Part shown: piece after piece, positions 1-8,508 of the stretch | Numbering within the stretch: position 1 is the first letter of the stretch | Layout of the letters: the number at the start of each line of letters is the position of its first letter | From: Winogradskyella psychrotolerans RS-3 | GTDB lineage: Bacteria > Bacteroidota > Bacteroidia > Flavobacteriales > Flavobacteriaceae | DNA length: 64,000 bases | Assembly (NCBI RefSeq): GCF_000427335.1 | Contig: NZ_ATMR01000002.1 | Coordinates: 1 to 64,000, forward strand | Reading direction: 5' to 3' | Made by a program: the position numbers and the translations under genes | The notes under the pieces: model-generated | What the model saw: only the letters and a program-made list of their open reading frames with translations | Databases searched by the model: none | What the model was told of the DNA's origin: nothing

Positions 1-10
1 TTTTTTTATG

Positions 11-40
11 AGCATTTCGATTGCACTCAGTCTGACAGCA
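11..40. repeat. Short dispersed repeat, GAGTGCAATCGAAAT type
   Basis: The stretch resembles the TCAGNCTGAGCGNAGTCGAAG-like words that are scattered through intergenic DNA of many Flavobacteriia. Related words occur at 1359-1376 and inside the hairpin at 34158-34199. The relationship is by eye only. Confidence 0.35.
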
Positions 41-121
41 TCTATTCTGCTATAGTTTTAGCAAGAAGTAATTCGTTTCAATTTTCTCAATCACGTTATA
101 CATGTGTCAACACCCAAAGTT

Positions 122-1159
122 CTACTTCTTCACTTTCACGATACTGTGAGTCACGCTTTGTTTTTTCAGATCCTTTTTAACGTTTTTCTTAAAACACTTT
201 TCTAACTGAAACCGTCCACCTTCAGCGATTTCTTGTTCGATAGGATTAGATTTAGCTACTCCTGATATTTGTGCTAAATTAGAGAAGATGAGTACCAACT
301 TTCCATCAGGCAATAACATTTCTTTTGCGGCTTCAAAAAAGTCAGAAAACAGCGTGTCATTATAATAAATAGCTTCATCTAAATTATTTAAATCTCGTGT
401 TTCGGCTAACCAAGGCGGATTAAAAACAATCAATTCGGTTTTATTTTTCCACTTGCCAAAAAGCGATCCAAAATCTAATTCTATTTTTCGAGAGAGTTTA
501 GTATCTCCCATCATTTCTGTTAAACCAATGATAGCATTAGGATTCGTATCTGTTGCAAAAACCTTTTGAAATCCATGCTTTATCATTTGTAATGCTAAAA
601 TACCGCTACCAACACCAACATCTATCGCAGACTTTTTAGGACCTGAGTAACGTTTTAACCAATTATCAAACAATTCTAAATGCTCAAAACGTGTTGGGAA
701 GTAAGTACCATAATAAGGATGAATTTTGTTTCGTAATACTGGTATTGTAATGCCATTTGTATACCATTGCCATGCACTGTTTAAACCTTGCACTTGCGGA
801 AGGGTTAGTAAAAAATCACTTGTTTCCGGATATAGTTTTTCAAACCATCCGATAGCAGGAGCTTTCTTTACTAGTATTTGATGGTTTTCAATTTCTAAAA
901 GTATAAGGTTTGAAAGCTTATGATATTCGGCACGATAGGCGCGTTGCTCCTTAAATGATTTATTGGGTAGTTTTTTATTAAGATGCTCTTGTAAACCTTT
1001 CAGTAGAACGGATCCATTGTTATAAAACTCAGTAATTAAAACAGGATTACCAGCTTCTAGTACTTTTATAATACTTTTAATATCTTCTCCTCTATTATAT
1101 ATAGTGACATCTTTTAGTGGTAAAAATGGTTCTGGTTTATTTACTTTAAGATCTGTCAT
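122..1159 (-). CDS. Class I SAM-dependent methyltransferase with an NPPW motif
   Basis: A 345-aa protein. The SAM-binding motif I DVGVGSGILAL lies near residues 180-190, an acidic motif II (ATDTN) near 202-206, and FNPPW near 246-250. NPP[YFW] is typical of methyltransferases that modify amide or exocyclic amino nitrogens (HemK/PrmC, RsmC and N6-adenine types), so RNA, DNA or protein could be the substrate. YGTYFPTR near 150-157 resembles the segment that precedes the catalytic domain in PrmC-like enzymes. The N-terminal half is not recognised. The frame stays open upstream to 1381, but that extension runs through a terminator hairpin and looks non-coding, so I chose the ATG at 1159. The target is unknown. 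Confidence 0.8.
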   Translation of the reverse strand: MTDLKVNKPEPFLPLKDVTIYNRGEDIKSIIKVLEAGNPVLITEFYNNGSVLLKGLQEHLNKKLPNKSFKEQRAYRAEYHKLSNLILLEIENHQILVKKAPAIGWFEKLYPETSDFLLTLPQVQGLNSAWQWYTNGITIPVLRNKIHPYYGTYFPTRFEHLELFDNWLKRYSGPKKSAIDVGVGSGILALQMIKHGFQKVFATDTNPNAIIGLTEMMGDTKLSRKIELDFGSLFGKWKNKTELIVFNPPWLAETRDLNNLDEAIYYNDTLFSDFFEAAKEMLLPDGKLVLIFSNLAQISGVAKSNPIEQEIAEGGRFQLEKCFKKNVKKDLKKQSVTHSIVKVKK

Positions 1160-1308
1160 TATAGTAGGGCTTCCCTTTTTGGTGAAGGTAGGCAAATGCT
1201 TCTGCCAACAATGATGAATTCGGAAATGAATTAAAATAGAATTGCTTACTATTACATTGAAATAAAAGCAAATGGAGACTATTAGCGCTGTCAAAACGGT
1301 TGAAACAA

Positions 1309-1345
1309 AAAAAATCCTGATAATTACATCAGGATTTTTTATTTT
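1309..1345 (-). terminator. Rho-independent terminator after the CBS-like gene
   Basis: An 11-bp stem (AAAATCCTGA and its complement, 1311-1320 with 1329-1340) encloses an 8-nt loop and is flanked by A and T runs on both sides. It lies just downstream of the minus-strand gene ending at 1397 and could work in both directions. It also overlaps the apparent N-terminal extension of the methyltransferase frame, which argues against that extension. Confidence 0.75.
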
Positions 1346-1358
1346 TATATAATGAACA

Positions 1359-1376
1359 CTTCGACTTCGCTCAATA
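1359..1376. repeat. Short dispersed repeat, CTTCGACTTCGCTCAAT type
   Basis: This is the same family of short GAGCGNAGTCGAAG words as at 11-40 and 34173-34184. It sits between the terminator and the stop codon of the CBS-like gene. Confidence 0.35.
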
Positions 1377-1396
1377 GCCAATACGTTAGGAATTTG

Positions 1397-2377
1397 TTAA
1401 TCGATATACCCCATCTTACGCATCCAGTCGTCATTGAACATTTTACCAACATAACGACTTCCATGATCGTGAAATAAAACCACAACCACATCGTCTGGTT
1501 TAAAATGCTCTTTTAATTGCAGAACACCTTTAATAGCTGAACCTGCTGAATTTCCTAAAAACATTCCTTCTTCTTTAGCTAAACGTTGTGTGTAAACGCA
1601 AGCATCTTTATCGGTAACTTTAGTAAAACCATCAATAATATCAAAATCTACATTCTTTGGCAAGATGTCTTCACCGATACCTTCTGTAACGTATGGATAG
1701 ATTTCATCTTCATCAAATATTCCGGTTTCGTGATATTTTTTAAATACAGAACCATAAGTATCCACTCCCCAAACTTTAATATTCGGATTTTGCTCTTTTA
1801 GGTATTTTCCAACTCCTGAAATCGTTCCGCCTGTACCAACACCAACTACAAAATGCGTGATTTTACCGTCGGTTTGTTTCCAAATTTCTGGACCTGTACT
1901 TTCGTAATGTGCTTTTGTATTGCTTGGGTTATCGTATTGGTTAACATACCAAGAATTTGGTGTTTCTTCTCCTAAACGTTTCGATACCGAATAATAACTA
2001 CGAGGATCAGTTGGTTCTACATCTGTTGGACAAACAATAACTTCTGCACCTACAGCACGCATAATATCTACTTTTTCTTTAGATTGTTTATCTGCCATTA
2101 CAAAAATGCATTTGTAACCTTTTACAATGGCTGCCAATGCTAATCCCATTCCGGTGTTTCCAGATGTTCCTTCGATGATTGTTCCGCCAGGCTTCAATCG
2201 TCCATCGGCTTCTGCATCTTCTATCATCTGCAAAGCCATTCGGTCTTTTACTGAATTCCCTGGGTTAAAAGTTTCATATTTAGCAAGTACTAAACAAGGT
2301 AAATCTTCCACTAGCTTATTCATCTTTACTAATGGTGTATTTCCTATTGTACCTAGTATATTTTCTGCGTATTCCAT
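1397..2377 (-). CDS. PLP-dependent cystathionine beta-synthase-like enzyme (cysteine synthase family)
   Basis: A 326-aa fold-type II PLP enzyme. NSVKDR near residues 41-46 carries the Schiff-base lysine (about K44). TSGNTG near 71-76 binds the substrate carboxylate and GTGGT near 181-185 the PLP phosphate. The closest recalled match is the catalytic core of eukaryotic cystathionine beta-synthase rather than CysK: the C-terminal NDDWMRKMGY segment corresponds to SDRWMLQKGF of human CBS. The regulatory Bateman (CBS-pair) and haem domains are absent. It probably condenses serine or O-acetylserine with a thiol such as homocysteine or sulfide. PGAP-style names (cysteine synthase) may hide the CBS-type specificity. 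It is monocistronic, with its own -7 box and terminator. Confidence 0.88.
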   Translation of the reverse strand: MEYAENILGTIGNTPLVKMNKLVEDLPCLVLAKYETFNPGNSVKDRMALQMIEDAEADGRLKPGGTIIEGTSGNTGMGLALAAIVKGYKCIFVMADKQSKEKVDIMRAVGAEVIVCPTDVEPTDPRSYYSVSKRLGEETPNSWYVNQYDNPSNTKAHYESTGPEIWKQTDGKITHFVVGVGTGGTISGVGKYLKEQNPNIKVWGVDTYGSVFKKYHETGIFDEDEIYPYVTEGIGEDILPKNVDFDIIDGFTKVTDKDACVYTQRLAKEEGMFLGNSAGSAIKGVLQLKEHFKPDDVVVVLFHDHGSRYVGKMFNDDWMRKMGYID

Positions 2378-2396
2378 AGTTGTTTTTTCGAGGGAG

Positions 2397-2404
2397 CAAA
2401 GTTA
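2397..2404 (-). promoter_or_regulatory. Bacteroidota -7 box (TAACTTTG) for the CBS-like gene
   Basis: A TAnnTTTG match on the minus strand ends 20 nt before the ATG. A TTTG lies about 25 nt further upstream, slightly more than the usual spacing. Confidence 0.5.
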
Positions 2405-2458
2405 CGTTAAATGTTGTGTTATAAAAATCCAAAAAAAGTTAAATTCTAATAATCCAAA

Positions 2459-2745
2459 GCTGTTACACGAAGTTGCACGGAGACATCACAGAGATGCATG
2501 GAGAGATTCTTTTAAACTATGGACTGAATATTTTAAATTTAGTATTCTCGCGAAGACGCAAAGACGCAAAGTTGTAATGCAAAAGGTTATGATTAATCTT
2601 AAATGCTGTTACACGAAGTTGCACGGAGACATCACAGAGATGCATGGAGAGATTGTTTTTAAACTATAAACTGAATGTTTCAATTAAAAAGCGCGAGCAA
2701 AGACGCTGAGGCGCAAAGTTGAAATGCAAAAGCAAATATTAAATC
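2459..2745. repeat. Tandemly duplicated 146-bp intergenic repeat built from CACGGAG/CGCAAAG words
   Basis: Two copies begin at 2459 and 2605. About the first 50 bases are identical, and the rest is recognisably similar, including GCGAAGACGCAAAGACGCAAAG-like words near the end of each copy. Together they fill most of the 398-bp gap between two genes. Related word repeats occur at 9214-9536 and 39313-39509. A plus-strand open frame through it has no coding character and was not called. Confidence 0.75.
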
Positions 2746-2775
2746 TAGTATGGTTACTGAGGAATTTCCTCATTA

Positions 2776-4008
2776 TTAATCAAATCGAATGGCTTTGACT
2801 GGAGAAATTTTAGAAATAATTACAGAAGGAATTAAAAGCATTAATAAACAAGCTACAAATGTGCCTATGTTTAGTAGAAATATATAATCCCAACTGATAT
2901 AAACCGGAGCGTTATTTACATAATAGGTATCCGGATTTAATGGAAATAGCTTGAAGTATTTCTGCGCAAACAACAAGCCTAAACCTATCGTATTTCCCCA
3001 TAATAAACCTAAACCAATTAAGTAAGACGCATTATAAAGAAACACTTTTCTAATGGTCCAATTAGAACTTCCTAAGGCTTTTAAGACGCCTATCATTTGG
3101 GTACGTTCTAAAATTAAAACCAGTAAGGCGGTTATCATGTTAATACCAGCTACAATAATCATAATAGCGATAATACCATATGTATTGTTATCAAAAATCT
3201 TAATCCATTCGAAAATCGTGTAATATTTTCGGGTAATAGACGTGGCGTTCATTAAGGACGGTACCTCTTTAAAGATTTCAACCGTTTTTTCTTCAATCTG
3301 AGAGAAATCATCTATAAAGACTTCAAAACTTCCTATTTGATCGGGTTCCCATTTATTGATGCGTTGAATATGCCTTAAGTCTGCAATACAAAATTTTTCA
3401 TCTAGCTCTTGAAAACCAGAATTGTAAACCCCTACAATTTCATAATTAAGGATGCGTGGCCTATCATTTAAAGGATTACCAAATAAGGTTTGAAATTTAT
3501 CTCCGACTTTAAATCCTAAACGATTGGCTAAATAATTAGATATTAAAATTTCTTGGTTTATTTCTTTTGTAAAATCGGGGAGTCGGCCTTCAACTAAAAA
3601 CTCTTTAAAATAGTCCCAATTATAATCGGCTCCTACTCCTTTTACAACCACACCTTCAAAATCGGTTTCGGTTCTAATAACAGCAAACTTCTGAGCCACG
3701 CCTTGTATATGCTTCACTCCTTCTACAGCAGCGAAATCTGGATAAAAATCCTGATTAATAGAAATTGGCACTTGTGATTCGTCTGAAGCGTTAGAGTCGT
3801 AATTTGCAATTTCTACATGACCATTAAACGCTATAACTTTATCTCTAATCTTTTGTTGTAAACCGATCCCTGTTGCAATGGCAATAAGCATTACAATAAT
3901 TCCAATAGCAATTGCTGCGATACCAATTTTAATTATTGGTGCCGAAACACTACTTTTATACGTTTTATTGCCAATTATACGTTTAGCTATAAATAACTCG
4001 AAATTCAC
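2776..4008 (-). CDS. FtsX-like ABC transporter permease (LolC/LolE or MacB type)
   Basis: A 410-aa inner-membrane protein. One membrane helix lies near residues 27-50, a large periplasmic domain spans about 50-270, and three helices follow in the C-terminal FtsX domain (about 275-300, 320-350 and 375-400). This layout matches lipoprotein-releasing permeases of the LolC/E class, which work with a LolD ATPase to extract lipoproteins from the inner membrane. No ATPase gene is adjacent. The start is GTG at 4006-4008, giving MNFELFIAKR, which matches the usual N-terminus of flavobacterial relatives; no in-frame ATG is near. The start lies only 8 nt from the divergent ATG at 4017, so each promoter must fall within the other gene. 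Confidence 0.85.
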   Translation of the reverse strand: MNFELFIAKRIIGNKTYKSSVSAPIIKIGIAAIAIGIIVMLIAIATGIGLQQKIRDKVIAFNGHVEIANYDSNASDESQVPISINQDFYPDFAAVEGVKHIQGVAQKFAVIRTETDFEGVVVKGVGADYNWDYFKEFLVEGRLPDFTKEINQEILISNYLANRLGFKVGDKFQTLFGNPLNDRPRILNYEIVGVYNSGFQELDEKFCIADLRHIQRINKWEPDQIGSFEVFIDDFSQIEEKTVEIFKEVPSLMNATSITRKYYTIFEWIKIFDNNTYGIIAIMIIVAGINMITALLVLILERTQMIGVLKALGSSNWTIRKVFLYNASYLIGLGLLWGNTIGLGLLFAQKYFKLFPLNPDTYYVNNAPVYISWDYIFLLNIGTFVACLLMLLIPSVIISKISPVKAIRFD

Positions 4009-4016
4009 TCTTAGAT

Positions 4017-5294
4017 ATGCTTTTAAAGGTTTTCAAAAATACAGTTTTATTCTCTATAATTATTGGGATTTCCGTTGTAACATTTTCATGTGGAAATAGT
4101 GTAAAGCGAGACGTTGAAAGCTCTGCTCTAAAAGACTTAGCGGATAACGGTATTTCTACTCCTTATATGGTAAGCAACGAAACCGCTAAACCAATTATTG
4201 TTGGAGCCAATAGAACATCTACATATTTACCTTTATTAAAAGGAAAACGTGTGGCTGTGGTTGCTAATCAGACGAGCGTGGTTTTTAAAAGTGAAGGTTA
4301 TACCCATATTGTAGATTCCTTGTTGAGTTTAGATGTTGATATCAAAAAAGTATTTTCTCCAGAACATGGGTTTAGAGGAACTGCAGATGCGGGTGAATTG
4401 GTAAAAGATGGTAAAGATACCAGAACTGGTTTAGCGATTTATTCATTACATGGTAAACATAAAAAACCAACCAAAATACAGCTTGAAGATGTGGATATCA
4501 TGATTTTTGATATTCAAGATGTTGGTGTTCGATTTTACACTTACATTTCTACATTACATTATATTATGGAAGCTTGTGCCGAACAAAACATTCCCCTTTT
4601 AATTTTAGATCGTCCAAACCCGAATGGTAATTATATTGATGGTCCTGTTTTAGAAAAAAAGCACAGTAGTTTTTTAGGTATGCATCCTATTCCTTTGGTC
4701 CATGGTATGACCATTGGTGAATATGCAAAAATGATTAATGGTGAAGCGTGGTTAACTAATGAAGTGACTTGTGATATTACTATTATTGAAATGCTTAACT
4801 ATGATCATAATCGCACCTATAGCTTAGCTTTAAGACCGTCTCCAAATTTACCGAACGACCAATCTATTGAGCTATATCCGAGTTTAGGTTTGTTTGAAGG
4901 CACTAATATCAATGCTGGTAGAGGAACAGAATTTCAGTTTCAACGCTATGGAGCACCGTTTTTAGATAAGAATCATTATACGTTTAAGTACACTCCTGTT
5001 CCAAATTTTGGATCTAAACACCCAAAACATGAAAATGAAATTTGTTATGGTGTTGATTTATCTAAAGTAAAGGCAGAACGCCATTTTACTTTAAAATATA
5101 TTATGGATGCTTATCATAATGCTACCGATAAAACCAAAGTATTTAATACGGCTAATTTTACTACGCATGCAGGAACGGCAATATTGCAAAAACAGATTGA
5201 AGCGGGTTTAACTGAAGCTGAAATTAAAGGGACGTGGAAAGATGATTTAGACGCCTACAAAAAAGTACGTCGTCAGTATTTACTCTATAAATAA
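4017..5294 (+). CDS. DUF1343 / NamZ-type exo-beta-N-acetylmuramidase lipoprotein
   Basis: A 425-aa lipoprotein. The signal peptide ends at a lipobox-like VTFSCGN near residue 25, so this ATG is needed. The DUF1343 (YbbC) fold follows: GKRVAVVANQTS near 76, SPEHGFRG near 115, FDIQDVGVRFYTY near 165 and LDRPNPNG near 197. The founding member NamZ of Bacillus removes non-reducing terminal N-acetylmuramic acid (family GH171), so a role in cell-wall sugar recycling is expected. It converges with the glycerophosphodiesterase gene, leaving only 2 nt between stops. Confidence 0.88.
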   Translation: MLLKVFKNTVLFSIIIGISVVTFSCGNSVKRDVESSALKDLADNGISTPYMVSNETAKPIIVGANRTSTYLPLLKGKRVAVVANQTSVVFKSEGYTHIVDSLLSLDVDIKKVFSPEHGFRGTADAGELVKDGKDTRTGLAIYSLHGKHKKPTKIQLEDVDIMIFDIQDVGVRFYTYISTLHYIMEACAEQNIPLLILDRPNPNGNYIDGPVLEKKHSSFLGMHPIPLVHGMTIGEYAKMINGEAWLTNEVTCDITIIEMLNYDHNRTYSLALRPSPNLPNDQSIELYPSLGLFEGTNINAGRGTEFQFQRYGAPFLDKNHYTFKYTPVPNFGSKHPKHENEICYGVDLSKVKAERHFTLKYIMDAYHNATDKTKVFNTANFTTHAGTAILQKQIEAGLTEAEIKGTWKDDLDAYKKVRRQYLLYK

Positions 5295-5296
5295 AT

Positions 5297-6163
5297 CTAC
5301 TGTTTTAGTATTTCAATAAGCTGATCAGGATAGTCCGTAATAATACCATCTACAGCCCAAGACTGCATGAGCTTCATATCTTCTGTTGCGTTAATTGTCC
5401 ATGGAATTACTTGAAACCCTTTAGCTTGATATGCTTTTACCGATTCTGCTGTCAATAATTTAAAATATGGACTAATAATTTCTGGTTTAAAGGATAACTC
5501 TTCAAGTTTTACGTCGATCGTTTCGTTATCTTCTACTAATAAGGCGACCACCATTTTTGGTGATTGCTTTTTAATTTCTTCAAGAATGACAACATCAAAA
5601 GATTGAAAATTCACACGACTAAGCATGTCATTTTTTTCAATTTCGTCTAAAACCAATCTAACATAAGCTTCAGGCTGTGGCGTATAAATGCCATAATATG
5701 ACGTTTCAGATTTAATTTCAATATTAAACTTAACCTCTGAATCTTTAGCTTTAACCAAATCAAAAACTTCGGATAATAACGGCTTGTAAGTCTTTAATTT
5801 TTCTTGTTGAGGGTACGTGGGATGAAATTTTAAACCACAATCAAATTGTTTAATCTCATCATAATTCATGTGATATAAATTATAATCTTTTTCTGAGTTA
5901 TCAGGCAGAACATCTCCTTCAGGATTTAGACATATAATTGGATTCATATAAGGTTCATGAGAAACCACAACCTTATGATCTTTAGAAATTACAATGTCTA
6001 ATTCTAAAGTATGCACTCCTAAATCAATAGCCTTTTCAAAAGCAGGCAACGAATTTTCTGGCAACAAACCTCTACAACCTCTGTGGCCTTGAATATCAAT
6101 TTGCTTTTTAGAATTACAACTCATACATAAGATTATTAAGACGATAATAGTATTAGTTTTCAT
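5297..6163 (-). CDS. Glycerophosphodiester phosphodiesterase family lipoprotein
   Basis: A 288-aa protein. After a hydrophobic N-terminus ending in MSCNS (probable lipoprotein, lipobox imperfect) comes the GDPD signature GHRGCRG, PENSLPAF, LELDI and VVSHE, which supplies the catalytic histidines and metal ligands. It hydrolyses glycerophosphodiesters to glycerol 3-phosphate and alcohol, probably in the periplasm. The frame opens at 6187, but the second ATG at 6163 gives a normal signal peptide and a shorter overlap (11 nt) with the upstream gene, so I prefer it. The overlap suggests translational coupling with the sterol desaturase gene. Confidence 0.88.
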   Translation of the reverse strand: MKTNTIIVLIILCMSCNSKKQIDIQGHRGCRGLLPENSLPAFEKAIDLGVHTLELDIVISKDHKVVVSHEPYMNPIICLNPEGDVLPDNSEKDYNLYHMNYDEIKQFDCGLKFHPTYPQQEKLKTYKPLLSEVFDLVKAKDSEVKFNIEIKSETSYYGIYTPQPEAYVRLVLDEIEKNDMLSRVNFQSFDVVILEEIKKQSPKMVVALLVEDNETIDVKLEELSFKPEIISPYFKLLTAESVKAYQAKGFQVIPWTINATEDMKLMQSWAVDGIITDYPDQLIEILKQ

Positions 6164-6992
6164 CTGCAGAAAGCGTTGATTTTTCATAGTTCTGAAAAGG
6201 TTGTTTTAATAGCTCTTTAATATTTCCATTTTTAACTTCATCTGGAAACACATCCACTCCATAAATCAACTTTTCACGATCCATATACATATAGGTTCCT
6301 AACATGCGATCCCAAATACTGAAGATATTTCCAAAGTTTGAATCTGTATATGGCAATCTATAATGGTGATGGATTTTATGCATATCTGGAGAGACAATGA
6401 CATAGCTTAATGCTTTATCTAAACCTTTTGGCATTTTAATGTTGGCATGCGTAAGCTGAGTAAATATTAGTGATAGCGCTTGGTAAATCATCACCAAAGC
6501 AATTGGAGTCCCAACGATAAAAATACCAAGCAATGTAAACGAAAATCGAATGACACTTTCTATTGGGTGATGTCTATTTCCTGTAGTTGTATCTACACTA
6601 TGATCGGTATGATGCACTAAATGCACCATCCAAAGCGGTTTTATTCTATGCTCTACATAATGCGCTAAATAGGCGCCAAAAAAATCGAGTAACACAACTC
6701 CTAGCAACGCATATAACCATAACGGCATTTGCGGCAACCAGTTTATAATTCCAAAATTATTGGCCGTTACCCAATCTGACATCCATAACAGTAAAAATGC
6801 CAAAGCAAAATTTATAATTATTGTTGTAAGCGTAAAAAAGAGATTTGGAAGCGCATGTCGCCATTTTTTATATTTAAACTTAAATAATGGAATACCACCT
6901 TCTAGCAACCAAAAGAACGTCAAACCACCAACTAAAATAAGGCTTCGATGAGATGAAGGAATGGTTTCAAAGTATGCGATAATACTTTCCAA
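6153..6992 (-). CDS. Sterol desaturase / fatty acid hydroxylase family membrane protein
   Basis: A 279-aa protein with about four membrane helices in its first 190 residues. It has the three histidine clusters of the di-iron hydroxylase superfamily: HYVEH (HX3H), HLVHH (HX2HH) and HKIHHH (HX2HH), plus further histidines in GNRHHP. Members hydroxylate or desaturate lipids or carotenoids; the substrate cannot be told here. It lies 5 nt downstream of the thioredoxin-fold gene and overlaps the glycerophosphodiesterase gene, suggesting a lipid-related operon. Confidence 0.88.
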   Translation of the reverse strand: MESIIAYFETIPSSHRSLILVGGLTFFWLLEGGIPLFKFKYKKWRHALPNLFFTLTTIIINFALAFLLLWMSDWVTANNFGIINWLPQMPLWLYALLGVVLLDFFGAYLAHYVEHRIKPLWMVHLVHHTDHSVDTTTGNRHHPIESVIRFSFTLLGIFIVGTPIALVMIYQALSLIFTQLTHANIKMPKGLDKALSYVIVSPDMHKIHHHYRLPYTDSNFGNIFSIWDRMLGTYMYMDREKLIYGVDVFPDEVKNGNIKELLKQPFQNYEKSTLSADEN

Positions 6993-6997
6993 TACAA

Positions 6998-7897
6998 TTA
7001 AGAATTAAGATTAATAAGCAGTTGTGCTTTCTTCAAATTTACAGAAGAAATTTTAGATTCCCATAATGCCGCGTTAGTTTCATCATTTAAAATCTTATAT
7101 ACGGTGTAATACAAAAACGCTACAAAAGACTCATTAGTCGTTTCTAAACTTTCTGCATCCATTTTTTTTAATTGCCTAAGTACTTTTTTAGGACGTTTTA
7201 ATATTAAATACTGCTGAAGGTCTAAAAGCGCTACCCGTTGTGCTAATGCTTGTTGATCGTCAGTTGGCTGTGTCTCAACTAAATTAGAAGCTTCATTTAA
7301 ATAAATAATTCCTAAATCAATAAATTCTGGTCGAAGTTTTTCTTTCATATATATTGAAAAATCCAGATATTTTGAAGCCAAATAATATGCAGAATAAAAA
7401 TCCTTTTTAGTGTTGTAACCAATTAACTCAGGTGCAATAAACTCAGTATTTATCGCATAATCATTAATTATAGTTGTGATATTTTGAAAATTTTCAGGAT
7501 CACTAGAAACATTTAAGATGTTACCGTTAACATCCATTATTTTAATAGAGTCATCATTAAACTTATCAATATATTTTTGTGATCGCTTATCCTTAATATC
7601 TTCATACAAATCTGCATATTTATACTCGCTAACAATAACTGGCACAAAATGTTCCCAAACTAAAGGGCTTAGAATTTCGCTTTCAAACAAATTTTCAATA
7701 AAAACAGTTTTACCAGTATCATCATTTGCTAAAACACCATAAGGATATTGGGTACTTTCTTCCCAAACCATCAACACCATTTTATTCTGTGTTATGGCTA
7801 AGTTTTGAGCAATATCTAAATTGGTCATCCATGCTTGTGAATGTGATAAATTGAAAGCAAATAAGAGAAATAAGAATCTTATAACTAAATTATTCAT
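6998..7897 (-). CDS. Secreted thioredoxin-fold-like protein without the CxxC motif
   Basis: A 299-aa protein with a signal peptide (first about 20 residues, ending SHSQA). The next 110 residues read like a thioredoxin fold used in lipoprotein or periplasmic proteins (KMVLMVWEES followed by a stretch predicted as strand and helix), but the expected CxxC is replaced by residues without cysteine. The C-terminal half is helical and TPR-like. The gene lies between a YkgJ gene and a sterol desaturase gene on the same strand. A redox-inactive, perhaps structural or chaperone role is possible; no function is assigned. Confidence 0.6.
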   Translation of the reverse strand: MNNLVIRFLFLLFAFNLSHSQAWMTNLDIAQNLAITQNKMVLMVWEESTQYPYGVLANDDTGKTVFIENLFESEILSPLVWEHFVPVIVSEYKYADLYEDIKDKRSQKYIDKFNDDSIKIMDVNGNILNVSSDPENFQNITTIINDYAINTEFIAPELIGYNTKKDFYSAYYLASKYLDFSIYMKEKLRPEFIDLGIIYLNEASNLVETQPTDDQQALAQRVALLDLQQYLILKRPKKVLRQLKKMDAESLETTNESFVAFLYYTVYKILNDETNAALWESKISSVNLKKAQLLINLNS

Positions 7898-7948
7898 AGT
7901 GTTTTTTTTATCTGTTAAGCATCAAAAATTATTCCGAAAGCAACATTA

Positions 7949-8443
7949 TTATAGCTGAATGCGCTTTTTCATTTCTTCAACAATGTTATATGCGGCCGGG
8001 CAAATAGCAACATTCTTTATCGTTAAATTAGAAATCTGTTGAAACTTCTTCCGGTCCGTGTGTGGAAACTCACTACATGCCTTAGGTCGTACATCATAAA
8101 TAGAACAATAATTATCTGCCCCTAAAAATGTACACGGCACAGATTGCAACACATAATCATTTTCGTCATCTAAGCGCAAATAGGTTTCTATGAATTGCTG
8201 TTCTTTCATTTTGAAAAACTTTGAAATCCGTTGGATATCTTTTGGCGTAAATAAAGGCCCTGTGGTTTTACAGCAATTAGCACACTTTAAACAATCTGTC
8301 CGTTCAAATTCTTCTTCATGCAACTCTTGCATTAAATAGTCTAACTGTTTTGGTGGTTTCTTTTTTAGCTTGGTAAAAAAGGTTTTATTCTCCTTATGCT
8401 TATCTTTGGCGAGCTTAGGAAGATTATTAATTTGGTCTTGCAT
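7949..8443 (-). CDS. YkgJ family cysteine cluster protein
   Basis: A 164-aa cytoplasmic protein. CLKCANCC near residues 57-64, a second cysteine group (CTFLGADNYC) near 103-112 and ACSEFP near 122 form the eight-cysteine metal-binding pattern of the YkgJ/UPF0153 family, thought to bind zinc or an iron-sulfur cluster. The biochemical role of the family is unknown. It heads a minus-strand series of four genes down to 5297. Confidence 0.88.
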   Translation of the reverse strand: MQDQINNLPKLAKDKHKENKTFFTKLKKKPPKQLDYLMQELHEEEFERTDCLKCANCCKTTGPLFTPKDIQRISKFFKMKEQQFIETYLRLDDENDYVLQSVPCTFLGADNYCSIYDVRPKACSEFPHTDRKKFQQISNLTIKNVAICPAAYNIVEEMKKRIQL

Positions 8444-8508
8444 AAAACAAATTTAATTAAAGTTCTCGATACAATTTATATAAAAATAGAAATCACACGA
8501 ACTAACCA

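Noticed and set aside
1160..1381. N-terminal membrane-like extension of the methyltransferase
   Set aside because: The extension passes through a terminator hairpin and a dispersed repeat, and the protein is complete from the ATG at 1159.
2127..2669. 180-codon plus-strand open frame across the cysteine synthase-like gene and its upstream repeat
   Set aside because: It is antisense to a clear enzyme gene for half its length and runs through the word repeat for the rest, with no coding character.
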